A stretch of 64,000 nt of DNA, taken from Echinometra lucunter. Taxonomy: Eukaryota > Echinodermata > Echinoidea > Camarodonta > Echinometridae. The notes under the pieces were generated by a model that worked only from the letters and a program-made list of their open reading frames with translations, was not told the DNA's origin and did not search any database. Every line of letters starts with the position of its first letter. The stretch's first letter is position 1. Both the position numbers and the translations under genes were made by a program. This document shows, in pieces, positions 10,423 through 21,564 of this stretch. Location of the stretch: assembly GCA_029962745.1 (NCBI GenBank), contig CM057160.1:1280501-1344500 (forward strand). Reading direction: 5' to 3'.

Positions 10423-11401
10423 TTCAATCTGTAATTCAATGACACAGAAAAAGATATACAATGTATCAGTTGTCAGTTTACAAAACCGTCATTATGAAAT
10501 AAACGTGTCGCCATAAATATGTAAACTTTGTATTTCTGAATAATCTAACTCGTATATAAACCCACTCATTAGAAATGAATATTTGTCAGTCTCTGCATAA
10601 TAATCTGACTTTAAACCTGTGCCTCAGTCTACAAATTCTTTATTTATCTTGTTTTTATAATTGACATCTGCTGTAATGACCTTGCATGTGTATGTGATGT
10701 ATTTATCCAAAATAAATCTAAATCTGCTGAATGCCCACAAATATGCATGTCTTGCTTAATTTGTCTTGTGTCTCGTCAAATGCAAATATCTATGACATTC
10801 AGTCTTATTAACCCATAACATACACATGCACTGCCTGCCCTACACTGCAGTCATACACAATAGCTAACAAGCCCTTTAATTCCTAGAAATGTTTCAAACA
10901 TGTCAAAAGGTCACCTAACGTGCATTACGATAGCCATTCATTCATATACTGTTTCACTTGGCTGGTTTTACATTTCAAAGCTTTCTATTAAAACACTTCA
11001 GTTATCTAATCTAGCTTCACTTTCATCTATAACCTTCGGAAGCTCATACAAGTTGATGCTTTATCGCATACGCTGTACCACGTATAACGAATCACGTATT
11101 CCATGTGATAATGCCAAGTCTTGAACCAAAAATACACATTGTATATGATCATATTTTATACCTCTACTGACACTAATCATTAAACTAAAGTTAAACTAAA
11201 GATTATACTACGGAAATATGAAGATAAATTCGACTTACAACATTGGCATCTCCAGATTAACATGAATTTTAGAAACAATCCCAAAATGACTTTCATTCTA
11301 TCTCATAGAAATTTTAGATCCTCGATAAATCAACTACGCCCTCACTCGGCATGATTCTCGCTTCTGACGTCATCGCAAAAATTCAGAAGCTCGTATTTAC
11401 A
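10423..11401 (-). repeat. 5' LTR of the BEL/Pao element
   Basis: Direct repeat of 2170-3145. On the element strand it starts TGTAAATACGAGC and contains a TATA-like TTTATATAC (around 10550-10562) and AATAAA near 10640. These are candidate promoter and polyadenylation signals, but their order along the element strand (AATAAA before TATA) does not give a simple U3-R-U5 assignment. True length is probably over 1 kb. Confidence 0.9.
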
Positions 11402-11565
11402 ATTGTTATTATTATTATTAATAATTTTATTATTATTATCGTTATTATATTATTGTTATTATCATTATTATTATTGTTATTATTATTATAATTATTATTA
11501 TCATTACTATTATCATGATATTATTCTTATTATCATTATTATTGTTATCATCATTATTATTATTA

Positions 11566-11596
<31 letters not shown>

Positions 11597-11657
11597 CATT
11601 ATTATTTATTATCATCATTGGTATTGTTATTATTGTTGTTGTTATTGTTATTGCTTA
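11402..11657. repeat. ATT-type microsatellite (left arm)
   Basis: Imperfect (TTA/TTG/TCA)n array of about 255 bp bordering the BEL/Pao 5' LTR. The right-arm counterpart (47330-47812) is nearly twice as long, so the locus is length-variable. The retrotransposon appears to have inserted at its edge. Confidence 0.9.
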
Positions 11658-11893
11658 ATTACCGTTATTTGCAAAGGTTAAAGACCACCCTTCAAAAATA
11701 ATTAACTCAAAGAAAAAACAAGGATAATCATATTTATTTTTCAGACATTTTCAATGCATTCATATGGGCTTACATGTATACAATTACACTTGTGCTATTG
11801 ACCACTGTAGTAAACATGATTATCATTCAGTGATACAGAAGAATGTATTTCAAATAATTGAAACACCTGCAACTTCCTGCAGGTGGACTTAAA

Positions 11894-12376
11894 GTGATTA
11901 CATAATGGTATTTTTTTTTTTTGATATATGATCGAGAATAGAATTCTAAGAAGAATAACATTAAAAATTTTGATGATTTTCAATCGAAATCAATGCATTT
12001 TGGCTAATTTTCTCTTTAGAAGTCAAGAATTGACCCAAAAAATTGAGTATGAGGTATGACGTAAAAGTGGGTACCCAGTTTCGGGCATTGCAATTGTGCT
12101 GCGCGGTAGACTGTACAATATGTTTTATACCTTGCGCGCATTTTGCTAGAAATGCGTGACAAGGTACCCAATTTGACGTCATTTTGACGTAAAAGTGGGT
12201 ACCCAGTTGAAACTGGGTCACAGCTGAGGGGTCAAAATAATCCTGAAATCTTACCCCATTTGGGCGTTTCCTTGGCAACACGACTTTAAAAAAAAAACTT
12301 TAGACAGATGATTTTCTGCTAATAAAATCATGCTCTTTTAAATGAACTAACATTGTTTCAGCATTGGGTACCCCCT
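11894..12376. mobile_element. Left-arm-specific 483-bp insertion with TTAAA duplication
   Basis: The block is bounded by TTAAA at 11889-11893 and 12377-12381. In the right arm (around 47088-47105) the flanks join directly with a single TTAAA, so this is a clean filled/empty site pair. No terminal inverted repeat is evident. Inside, a 23-bp segment with GTAAAAGTGGGTACCCAGTT is repeated at 12058-12080 and 12186-12208. No ORF of note. Probably a nonautonomous element of unknown class; a right-arm deletion between short repeats would look the same. Confidence 0.6.
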
Positions 12377-12907
12377 TTAAAAACCTTTGCAAGTGATGGT
12401 AGTGTTGTATCAACATGTGTTGTTCATACATTGTACATGTACATGTATACATTCATGTCCAGTAAGTCTTCTGTGTGATCATCCAGTAAATTGCTTGTAA
12501 AAAAGCAATGTTCATATCTGTGTGAGCAATAAACTAAAATTGAACTTTATGCCTATTATTTTTATCTGCTTCACTTTGCAATGGAAGATACGCTCTGCTA
12601 ATTCCATGAGTGTATTTCCAATGGATAATTATATGGCTTCATGCGTGAATACACACCTACATGTACAGCGTATGTGTATGTCATACCTGTATGTAAACAT
12701 TCCTGAGAAACAGAAACAAAGGATTATTTAGGATTATCTATCCCTGTGGTTGTGTGATGGACCAGATCATGATTCATATTGCATACTTTTTTTCTTGGTT
12801 GAATAGTTGGAGGGCTACAGTATGAAAACCCATTGGACATTAAGCCCAGAAATATAACAGGCTAAGGCCTATGAAAAATGTGTGTTCTACTGATGATGGT
12901 GATGATG

Positions 12908-13339
<432 letters not shown>

Positions 13340-14035
13340 GTGCCAAATCCACTCTGTGGAGTGCTCAATAATAGAATGATATACATGTAATATAAAGTAG
13401 AAGAAGAATTCTTTTTTCAGGATTAACATTACTGTACAATGTAGTCCTATATGACTCTGTAGTCTGAGTCTTGAGCAAATTTCTGACTCCATACATGTCA
13501 TGTATGCACATATTGCACATCTGGAAAACTAATGAAACTTTACATACCTTGTGGTCATTTTAACGATACTGTAAAGTTACAGATTCAGAGGGGGGGGGGG
13601 GTATTTCATCTGAACTTAAATGAAACATCAATTTTGTTCACTTTCAGATATATGGCTTGCACACGTGGCTGAGACAGATTGCATGTAGATGAAACCCCTA
13701 AGAGTATGATGTCGCCAACTACTACTACAGTAAATGTTCATTTTGGGAAATAAGATTTAAGACATGACATACAAATATTAAAAAAAAAAAAAGATTCAAG
13801 ACATGTTATTTTATGACACAATGTCAAAAAGACTCAGTAGTCATTTGGACAGTATGGTACATTTACCTTAGTCAAATTACTCAAATCATATTTTTTCCCC
13901 ACGTGTACTGACTGATTTTCATATGCAATTGAATGCAGTTAAAAATTTATCTCTGATAGTCGGAATACTACAGGTAATCTCAAATTCTTTCTGAAAATAT
14001 ATCATCTTGTTCTTTTTTCTGAACCTGTCTTACAG

Positions 14036-14223
14036 GAATACAATTCCAACCAATGGGACAGTGCGGACCAATCCCAGTAAGCGTCACCGAGATCGTCTCA
14101 ATGCAGAGCTTGATCGACTGGCCAGTTTGTTACCCTTTGACTCAGACACAGTCACTAAGCTTGACAAGCTATCTATCCTAAGGCTTAGTGTGAGCTATCT
14201 CAGAAACAAGAGCTACTTTCAAG
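14036..14223 (+). CDS. AHR: Aryl hydrocarbon receptor exon 2 (bHLH), left-arm copy
   Basis: A 188-bp exon bounded by a pyrimidine-rich acceptor ending TTACAG (14035) and donor GTGGGT (14224). It enters in phase 2 and leaves in phase 1. The peptide holds the AHR-type basic region [16 protein letters not shown], then helix 1 LASLLPF and helix 2 [16 protein letters not shown]. In the AHR family this segment makes the DNA contacts at xenobiotic response elements and dimerises with ARNT in the nucleus. [11 protein letters not shown] distinguishes AHR/AHRR/spineless from other bHLH-PAS proteins; a single AHR is expected outside vertebrates. The protein is identical to the right-arm copy; only two synonymous differences were seen (a Ser and a Thr codon). 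No exon 1 is present for this copy in the window, and PAS exons were not found downstream to 30202, so the fragment is partial. Confidence 0.92.
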
Positions 14224-14596
14224 GTGGGTACATTTAACTCATGTGAAGATACAGTGTAGTAATTTTTATCAAAACTCATTTCATTTTGGAACCAGAGGGT
14301 TTCAGTATGAAGTCTTTGAGAATTCAAGAATCACACTGTTACATACATGTAGTCATCAGCAGGTAAAAGTACATGTAGAAGTCCAGAGTGGATTTGGGTT
14401 GATTTTGATAAAGGTAAAAATTGAGAGAAGCATGGTTTTTTGTTGTTGAAAATCTGATTAAGGATGAGAATGAACTTTGTAAAGATATTTATGATAAATT
14501 TTATCAGTCAGTAGACTCAATGACTGTCTTGTTCGACTTCGACTGATGGAGACTTTAAGCATGGATTTTCTTCTTGTTGACTACTCATGAGTCTTA

Positions 14597-14926
14597 GACC
14601 TCGTTCTCATTACAAGATTGTAAAGAGGATCGTGCTATCGTGGGGCGACCCATGGCACGCGCCAGGGAGGTCCACTGGAATGCCGCGGGTTCACTCCTGC
14701 AGATGGTAGCGCGATCTATCTTGGCACTCTCTGCACAGTAAACTGTGAACTGGCACCCTCTGGATCGCGCTTTCTCCCCTGGACCATCCCCCAGAGGTGG
14801 TCTGGTTTGGGGTCGCCGTGGACCTCCCTGGATCACACCGAAATGACGTCGCCTCATTCTCACCTTACAGGTGGCGTGATCTAGCACATGCTGGATCGCG
14901 CTATCCCTTGAAATGAGAATGGGGTC
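14597..14926. mobile_element. GC-rich MITE with ~20-bp inverted termini (left arm)
   Basis: Ends GACCTCGTTCTCATTACAAG and CTTGAAATGAGAATGGGGTC, which are inverted repeats matching at about 17 of 20 positions. The interior repeats the words GATCGCGCTATC and TTCTCA. Its base composition is clearly more GC-rich than its surroundings. Lies in AHR intron 2, shared with the other arm (45012-45341). No target-site duplication could be fixed. A 130-codon minus-strand ORF overlaps it by chance. Confidence 0.7.
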
Positions 14927-15282
14927 ATACTTGGATTTATCTTTAATAGCTGGAGTTTGTCCTGGCAAATGGGGACTCACATCCAAAGAATGAGAAAGCC
15001 TACTGAAATTATTTTCAGTCTTTCCCAGAATTCAAGTTCCTCTTTCACAGACCTGTGCTGATACCCCAATCAGACCAACAAAATCAACACCAAACAGACA
15101 AGTGAATGAGCAAAAACTTGCATAATCTCTGTTAAATTAGTGGGTTTTGAGTCAGTGTGGGGGTTTGTTCAGTGGTAAGACTCAGGTCATGAATCATATC
15201 TTATAAACAAACTTGAGAGTCAGAATATTTTCCTTGCATAATGTTTTAAAGGAATCTATTCATTTTTTAAAAGTTGTTCAAT

Positions 15283-15430
15283 TCAATTCAATTCAGTTCA
15301 TTTATTCAACCATATAAAAATACAATACAATGAAGAATAAACTATATACAAGCGTAATCATAAACAAAGATATATATGGTTAGGGGCAACCAAAAAAGAA
15401 CAAATTCTTGTAAAATTCATTTCTTATAAA
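15283..15430 (-). mobile_element. LINE-type 3' end with (TTCAA)n tail (left arm)
   Basis: A short TTCAA array followed on the plus strand by TTTATTCAACCATATAAAAA. On the minus strand this reads as an AT-rich 3' untranslated end with GAATAAATGAA and a terminal pentamer repeat, a layout typical of CR1/L2-like non-LTR retrotransposon tails. No reverse-transcriptase coding sequence is attached. Mirror copy at 44560-44661. Confidence 0.45.
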
Positions 15431-15986
15431 CATTCACAAGCTTTAATACACAGTTTTAGGCTTGTCATATTCACACATCATTGTTCTCTTGGCTTATGTG
15501 TATAGAGCATGAATGCTGTCTATTTGGCCCCTTGCCTAAATTCAGTTTCCTTGGTTTGAAATTGTGTAATGCATGTTATAAAAGAAAACTACAGTTATAA
15601 AAGAAAACTACAGTTATGAAAGAAAACATACGTGTAGTTACTTGATGTATGCTTTTATGTACGTCAATAAGCTACGGTTACAGTGCATACTCATTCCCAT
15701 CTAGATTTGAAAAGCATATAAAAGAAAAGAGAAAGAAAAATCCTGTAGGAATGGAAAAGAAATTAGAAATGAGGGAAGGGAAAAATTGAGGACCAAATAG
15801 AATTTACCTGAATCGTGTTCCTTGTACAAGTTTGCATTGCAGTAGAAAGGATATGGAAGGGGTTCACGCCAAGGGCACCTCATAAATTAGATGTGTCAAT
15901 AATTTCAGGCGAAAAAGTAAACTGGGTGTTGTGTACATTTTCTGGCCTGAGTTTGCTCTGTATTTCTGATGCAGCTGTCTAGGTAA

Positions 15987-15990
15987 GAGA

Positions 15991-16025
<35 letters not shown>
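15987..16025. repeat. (GA)n microsatellite (left arm)
   Basis: About 40 bp of GA in the left arm against about 80 bp of CT at the mirror site 43868-43950. The flanks align, so this is a length polymorphism between arms. Confidence 0.95.
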
Positions 16026-16029
<4 letters not shown>

Positions 16030-16484
16030 TGGGGAGGGAAGGGGTGGGGCATGGAAAAAAATAAGAGAAAACTGAGTGAAATGTCATTGGAGATTTCAGC
16101 ATATGTTTTGTCAAGTTTCATGCAGAATAAGTAAAAGGATGCACAACCAATGGATGAATATTTATGCACAAGTATGCATTTTAAACTTTTGACCTTTCCC
16201 TGGCTACATGTGTAAGTCTTTACATTTTACTGTTTATCATCAAAATACATTATTACACATGTCGGCCTTCATGCAGGTTATATTAAAACACATTATTTTG
16301 TAATCCCTTTTCCTTTCTCGAGTTATGAATGAAAAAAAAAGAATGAAAAATTTGACCCCAATAATTGTAAGTGATCCTCAGCTTGGCACATGAGGATTTG
16401 TTTCTGGGCAGTGTGGTTTAGATTTATTCTTACTTTATTGTAGGAAGAACTTCTTTATACATGTATGTATATATATATACATGT

Positions 16485-16720
16485 ATGATTCATCTTTATT
16501 TCGGTAGAACAAAATTAAAAAGATGTGTTAATTGAGATACCCAGGTCCTCTGTCAGAAGGTGAGGAAAAATTCTTCCCAACTGGCAAGAGGCAGGGTAAC
16601 AAAATACAGTTAAAAGTACAAAAATATAGATAAAGTATTAATGAAACAAAAGAAAATAATAACAAAACAATCAATGAAAATAATAACAACTTAGCTAAGC
16701 CTATGCAGGTCTGTTAGTAT
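16485..16720 (-). mobile_element. Possible LINE 3' end fragment
   Basis: On the minus strand the segment ends in TACCGAAATAAAGATGAATC, an AATAAA-type 3' end preceded by AT-rich sequence without coding potential. The mirror (about 43180-43410) reads ACCAAAATAAAGATGAAT. Class assignment rests only on this tail shape. Confidence 0.3.
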
Positions 16721-17733
16721 CATATTGTACATGTACAATATATGTACATCCAAATTCCAAAACCAAGTGGAAATTGGAATTTTCATTGGAAATGAACTGA
16801 TATATCCCATGCTATGAACGTCTAAACAGAACTCTTTTTGACAAGTAAAGTCAAAATTCTATTAAGTTATGATTACGTGAATGAACATTATGGAACATAA
16901 ATGTTTCATCACAGCACTGACTGAACTTTCATCAACACAACCTACAACTCAGCTGCATATGAAAAGGTTTAATATTATCATGTACTAGTACATGTACTTG
17001 TTATTATGCACGTACTTTGAGTTAATTGCTGGTAGTATCCAAGGCCTACATTTACGTTTTTATGTAGTGATATAGTTGAAATTAGATATCTGTCGGGAAA
17101 GATTCATTTCCTCTTCAAGGGGCTCACTCACATATACAGCAATAAACCACTTCAAAGAAACAGCGGGGTTTTTAAAGCAAACTGTGCTTCATCTTTTTGT
17201 ATCTCATAACATAGACAGGTATTAGGAATGCATACATGTAGTCCCATGTATGTTTGTATTGTAGGTCCTTTGTTGCATCACTCCTACATATAACTACTTT
17301 TCATTCATGTAGTTCACAAAAAAGGGGCACATTTGTTTTCAGAAGGTTAACCGCTTCATGTCTGAATGAGCCCGAAGTGATCTTGAGCCCATGTCCTGAT
17401 GATAAAAATATGCACTCTGAAGGTTGTGATGATATTACATCATTCAGATGGAAATATGTTTGTGTAAATAATTGTTACATGATAGGTATACATGTACTAC
17501 ACTGTATGTATGTTGTATTATAACCAGGTTCATGCATTAGTTCACTACATTAAAAGTACAGAGTTTTATTTAGAGCTAAAATACTTAGCTTCCCATCGTC
17601 AAATTGACAACAAATATATATTGTCAATAGGGGTATGCTAGAAAGTTTCAGAAGTGATCAATGAAATAATGAATATCAATTTGTTAGGATGTACATCATT
17701 CAGCTCGTTGCCTACTGAAACCAAGTAAGTGTT

Positions 17734-17762
17734 CAAGTTCAAGTTCAAGTTTTATTTTTTTA
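17734..17762 (-). mobile_element. LINE-type (TTCAAG)n tail (left arm)
   Basis: Three TTCAAG-like units followed by TTTTATTTTT on the plus strand, that is AAAAATAAAACTTGAAC on the minus strand. The right arm carries a longer version of the same 3' end (about 42010-42171), so part of it was lost or replaced on this side. Confidence 0.45.
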
Positions 17763-18129
17763 AAAGCCCGAACACCAAACCAAACCCAAACGATGTACAT
17801 AAATCAAATGTAGAACCTGGCAGCACAATGGTCAACAGTCCTAGACTTCAAGTAACAGAAAAAAACCATTGAACGATCTTCACACATTAGTAATTGAGCA
17901 TTCAGATCAACCCCTGGAACCACCGACAAAAGACCAAAAGGCAAGGCAAAGCAAGTAGTTCCTGTATAAAACCTATGGGTATAAGAGAATTCAGTGATGA
18001 AAAGCCAAAAGTTAACATTAATTTACTGTTGGTAGTTATTCTTGAACAGTTAGCAAGACATCCATGTCTGGTCATGGTTTAGGCCCTATATATTTACAAC
18101 TTATCCACAAGTGCTGATCTGCACCTTAA

Positions 18130-18625
18130 AGGCATTGGTTAACATTGTTATAATTTTCAAAAAATCTAATTTTGTTGCTTGAAAATGGGATAAACATAAG
18201 GGTTATAGTGTAAAAATACCAGTTTGAAAGTTTCAAAGTATAATATTCACAGGAAGTATTTTTGAATATTAGAAATGTGAACCAATGTTTGAAAAATATA
18301 CAAGGGTCAGTTGCACAGGCTAGACATGAGGAGTGGGCATGCGTACATGGCTCACCAGACCGTACTGTGTGTATTGGTGTATCACGCGGCGGGAGGCAGA
18401 TAATGATATTTTTTAATGCGATGAAAACAGTCCTCTTATTTATTGTCTCTGAGATGAAAATAATAAAGTCGCAGTTTGCGTCTAACTTACAGTTTTTCAT
18501 TCCAAATCATGATTGGTTTCAGGCAATTTAGGGTGTTTGAGTATAAATACAAGTACTCAATACACATGTTTCATCTTAATTTGAGAATTTTTTAAATCGG
18601 CTGCTTACAAAGTTAGCCAATGCCT
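18130..18625. mobile_element. TTAA-flanked MITE, Kolobok-like (left arm)
   Basis: Flanked by TTAA at 18126-18129 and 18626-18629. Termini AGGCATTGGTTAAC and GTTAGCCAATGCCT are inverted repeats. TTAA target duplications are used by the Kolobok and piggyBac superfamilies; the AGG start favours Kolobok, which is an inference. 496 bp, no transposase ORF. The mirror copy is 41178-41668. Confidence 0.75.
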
Positions 18626-19304
18626 TTAATCTATATACAGGCTATCATTTCCATGACAACAGACTAACCAAAGGCCCCCTAACCAATCAATATCATCGCC
18701 TATTTGACATAACACTGCTATTTATCCAGACAATTAATCACCCCATCTCTTCGGCCAGTTTTCAATACTCTGTTTATAGAAAACCCGACTCAGATGTAAG
18801 CCAGAGCTCCTTGCTTCCCATTGTTGCGATGCCCCCATTTCCCCTTCATGCTATAGATTATAGCAAGCCCAGATTACAGGTTTCATCGCTCGTCCGTCCT
18901 TGCCTGCTCTAATTTTTGCACCAAAACTAGGTCAAGTGCAAGCCATGTGTAATCCTATTGTGGTCTGGCTAGAGAACATGCTGTGATCACAACTTTACAC
19001 TGTACCACTGAAATGTTGGACACTAGGTTTTGTAACTTATGACCTTTAGCCTGGTCTCTGTATAGAAGGAAGCATTTAATGCAGCATCAGCTCTTGGAAG
19101 CTCAAGTGCTGTTTTTCTTCTATTCTAAACTATGGAAAAGTACATGTATTTGGTAGAGTATCCACTGTGTTTTTCTTTAATACACCTGTAGTTGTTCGTT
19201 TCACTTGCTGTATCAACTGTAAACAAAAGCTTATTTGGTTTTGAGTAGAGAATTCGTTTAGAGGATGCAGGAAGTAGTGATGATTATTACCTGTTTTCTT
19301 TTAA

Positions 19305-19713
19305 CCCATAGCAGTACAGAACTTTCTTGAGGTCTAAATTAATCATCTTAAATCCTCAAATTGGCAACAAAAATTATTTTTTCCCATGCTAACATAGCTT
19401 TAAAAAAATAAATATGGATATAACATGAACCAAAATGAATTATAATTGTCAAATTTAAACAGAAATTGCCAATTTGAACACAGAAATAGTGATTATGTAT
19501 TATCTACTGCATTACCAATTTAAAGAGTTTAATGATTAGTTACAATTAAACTGCTCTAATTCGAGAATGCCACAACATACAGCATTGGGAATGGGCTCAA
19601 ATTTTTCAGTGAATTTTTCTCTTCCTCCTCATGTATGATATGTACTGCCCAACATTCTGGACCAACAGATACTGCAAAAATGTCTCCTAAAGGTGACACT
19701 GTACCTCTATGGG
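19305..19713. mobile_element. TTAA-flanked MITE, piggyBac-like (left arm)
   Basis: Flanked by TTAA at 19301-19304 and 19714-19717. Termini CCCATAGCAGTACAG and CTGTACCTCTATGGG pair as an inverted repeat. 409 bp, without a transposase. The internal words CCTCAAATTGGCAAC and GCCAATTTGAA recur in the 408-bp element at 21024, so both probably belong to one family. Present in both arms (mirror 40091-40498), hence older than the split of the arms. Confidence 0.8.
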
Positions 19714-19819
19714 TTAACCTGTTGAACACTAAGCCAGAGATAACTTGGGCTAGGGTCTATGAGTATTATATTGAAATCAAATTATGTTCAACAATATTGG
19801 CCCATACACATTACACTTG

Positions 19820-20052
19820 CATGTTGGCTCAATTGATACAGCATCTGCCTCATGAACGGGAGGTCGTGGGTTCGATCCCTGGCCAAGTCATACCAAAGAC
19901 TTACAAAAGTGGGACCTTCTGCCTTCTAGCCAGGCGCTCGGCATATAAGAATTGAGAAGGGTAATAATGTTATGCAGGGCCTGCTGAAAGATCAGCTGAC
20001 AGCTGAAGTGGCTACCCTGGGTAAATAAGAGTTGTTATTATTATTATTATTA
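19820..20052 (+). mobile_element. tRNA-derived SINE (left arm)
   Basis: Contains a pol III A-box-like TGGCTCAATTG near 19825 and a consensus-quality B box GGTTCGATCC at 19869-19878, then an unrelated body and a (TTA)n tail ending near 20052. This head-body-tail layout is characteristic of tRNA-derived SINEs. The right-arm copy has lost about ten bases in the A box and would be transcriptionally weakened. Confidence 0.75.
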
Positions 20053-21023
20053 CTTGCATATGGAATCGTATTTACATACCTGTAATGTTTATGGTTTTGA
20101 GCAGCAATTTCTTGTTGAGTGGGAGAATGCAGAAAGTTATGAACCAATCATAATTTTTTATGATTTCAAGTTGAAAGCTCAAGTTCAACTTTGTTTCATA
20201 ATTCCATAAAAGAAACAACAAATACTATATTATGGTAGATGGATACAAATGCAATTAAAAGATATGGAAAACAAAAAAAAAGACAGGAGTTAGCTTAAAC
20301 TTGGAATTTATGAGAATTAATTGCAGAATTGAACATACATTTAGTAAATAAATATATACATGTAATTTAGATTATATTGAATGTGGAAAAAACATCAACA
20401 AAACAGAACAGAACAAAGATATTTGGTAGAGTACATGTACATGTATGTACATGGACCATTCAAAGAACAAGCCTTTGAATGCAGACCTGCACAAATTTAC
20501 TGCAAGAAGAAGAACCAAACAGAATAAATAATAATGGAATTAAAACAAAATGTTTAGCAGCAAGTGTGAATTGTCTGAAAGCTACTGTACGGTACTATAA
20601 TCGTTGGTTTTGAGTGGAGAATGTGTGGAAGTATGTAAGTAAAGCAGGAACCAGTGAACCGATAATATCATTTTTTCCACATATTTTATCAACACATACA
20701 AGTTAAAACTTTTTTTTCGTCTTTGCCAATTGTAAACAAAATAAGAATAGTTTTTGTTTGTGAATTTTGCCTTGGGACACAGGAACTGGCCTAATAAACA
20801 TAATACTCTTATTCATCAGTTGCACACTGTTTGTACTTCACAAAGGGGAAGAGTGTGCACTTATCGACTGTTTTTGTTGTAGTGTTTCAATAGGTTGATA
20901 TTGTAATTGTGGCGATACACTGTACAATGTAGCTGGTTTTGATTTTGAGAATAACATGTGTCTTGTACATATACATGTAGCTTGCATGCAGGAATCACTG
21001 CTCAGAGAATATATAAATGTTAA

Positions 21024-21431
21024 CCCATTCATGACAGATGTCCACATTTTGTGGTTTGGCCTAATATCTTCTGATGCAAAGCCCTAAAAATCATACCAAA
21101 CACATGAGCAGAAAGAGCAAAAGATTCTGCACAAACTGTGCCCATTTTGGTTGCGTCAATATTCGTTGTTTGATGCTGAAAATTTTTTAAAGGAAAATAA
21201 GCATTAAAATCCTTAAATTGGCAATGTGATAGAAAGTTTGAAATCACCATTTTCCCCTGCAAAATGGCAACTTTTTGACTTATTGTCATAATTTCTGTCA
21301 ATTTATATTCATTTCAGATACGTGACATTTTATGAGAAAAACGTAGCAATAAAATAAAAATGTTGGTGTTGCCAATTTGAAGAATAAAAGCTGATCAAAT
21401 TAGGCTTTAAATAATTCCTGTCACGAATGGG
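21024..21431. mobile_element. Left-arm-specific piggyBac-like MITE
   Basis: Flanked by TTAA at 21020-21023 and 21432-21435. Termini CCCATTCATGACAG and CTGTCACGAATGGG form a 14-bp inverted repeat with one mismatch. 408 bp, no ORF of note. The right arm lacks the element at the matching position (around 38780), where the flanks meet at a near-TTAA site. CCC termini with TTAA duplication suit piggyBac-like nonautonomous elements. Confidence 0.8.
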
Positions 21432-21564
21432 TTAATAAAAGGAAATTGATAATAGAATACATTGAAGGACCAGTCAGATTCTGCATTTGTAGTCATTTAC
21501 AACATGTATTATATTTGTAATGTACACATAGGCCTGTTTAATACATGTATTTTACTGTATCTTA

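Larger units (their letters stand above)
2170..11401 (-). mobile_element. BEL/Pao LTR retrotransposon, intact coding region, recent insertion
   Basis: Two near-identical direct repeats (2170-3145 and 10423-11401) flank a single long minus-strand polyprotein with gag, protease, reverse transcriptase, RNase H and integrase in BEL/Pao order. Each LTR ends at the same TTTACA on the plus strand (TGTAAA on the element strand); left copy continues into a purine-rich tract, right copy into an ATT microsatellite. The LTRs are almost identical and the reading frame is unbroken over 5.4 kb, so the insertion is young and may be autonomous. The left end is truncated by the N gap, so a full target-site duplication cannot be confirmed; ATTGT at 11402-11406 is the candidate on the right. 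Relative to the AHR copy in the left arm it would lie in intron 1, antisense. Confidence 0.93.

Noticed and set aside
14594..14986. 130-codon minus-strand ORF, conserved without frameshift at 44952-45344
   Set aside because: It overlaps a GC-rich MITE with inverted termini at 14597-14926; the open frame follows from composition and both copies descend from one insertion.
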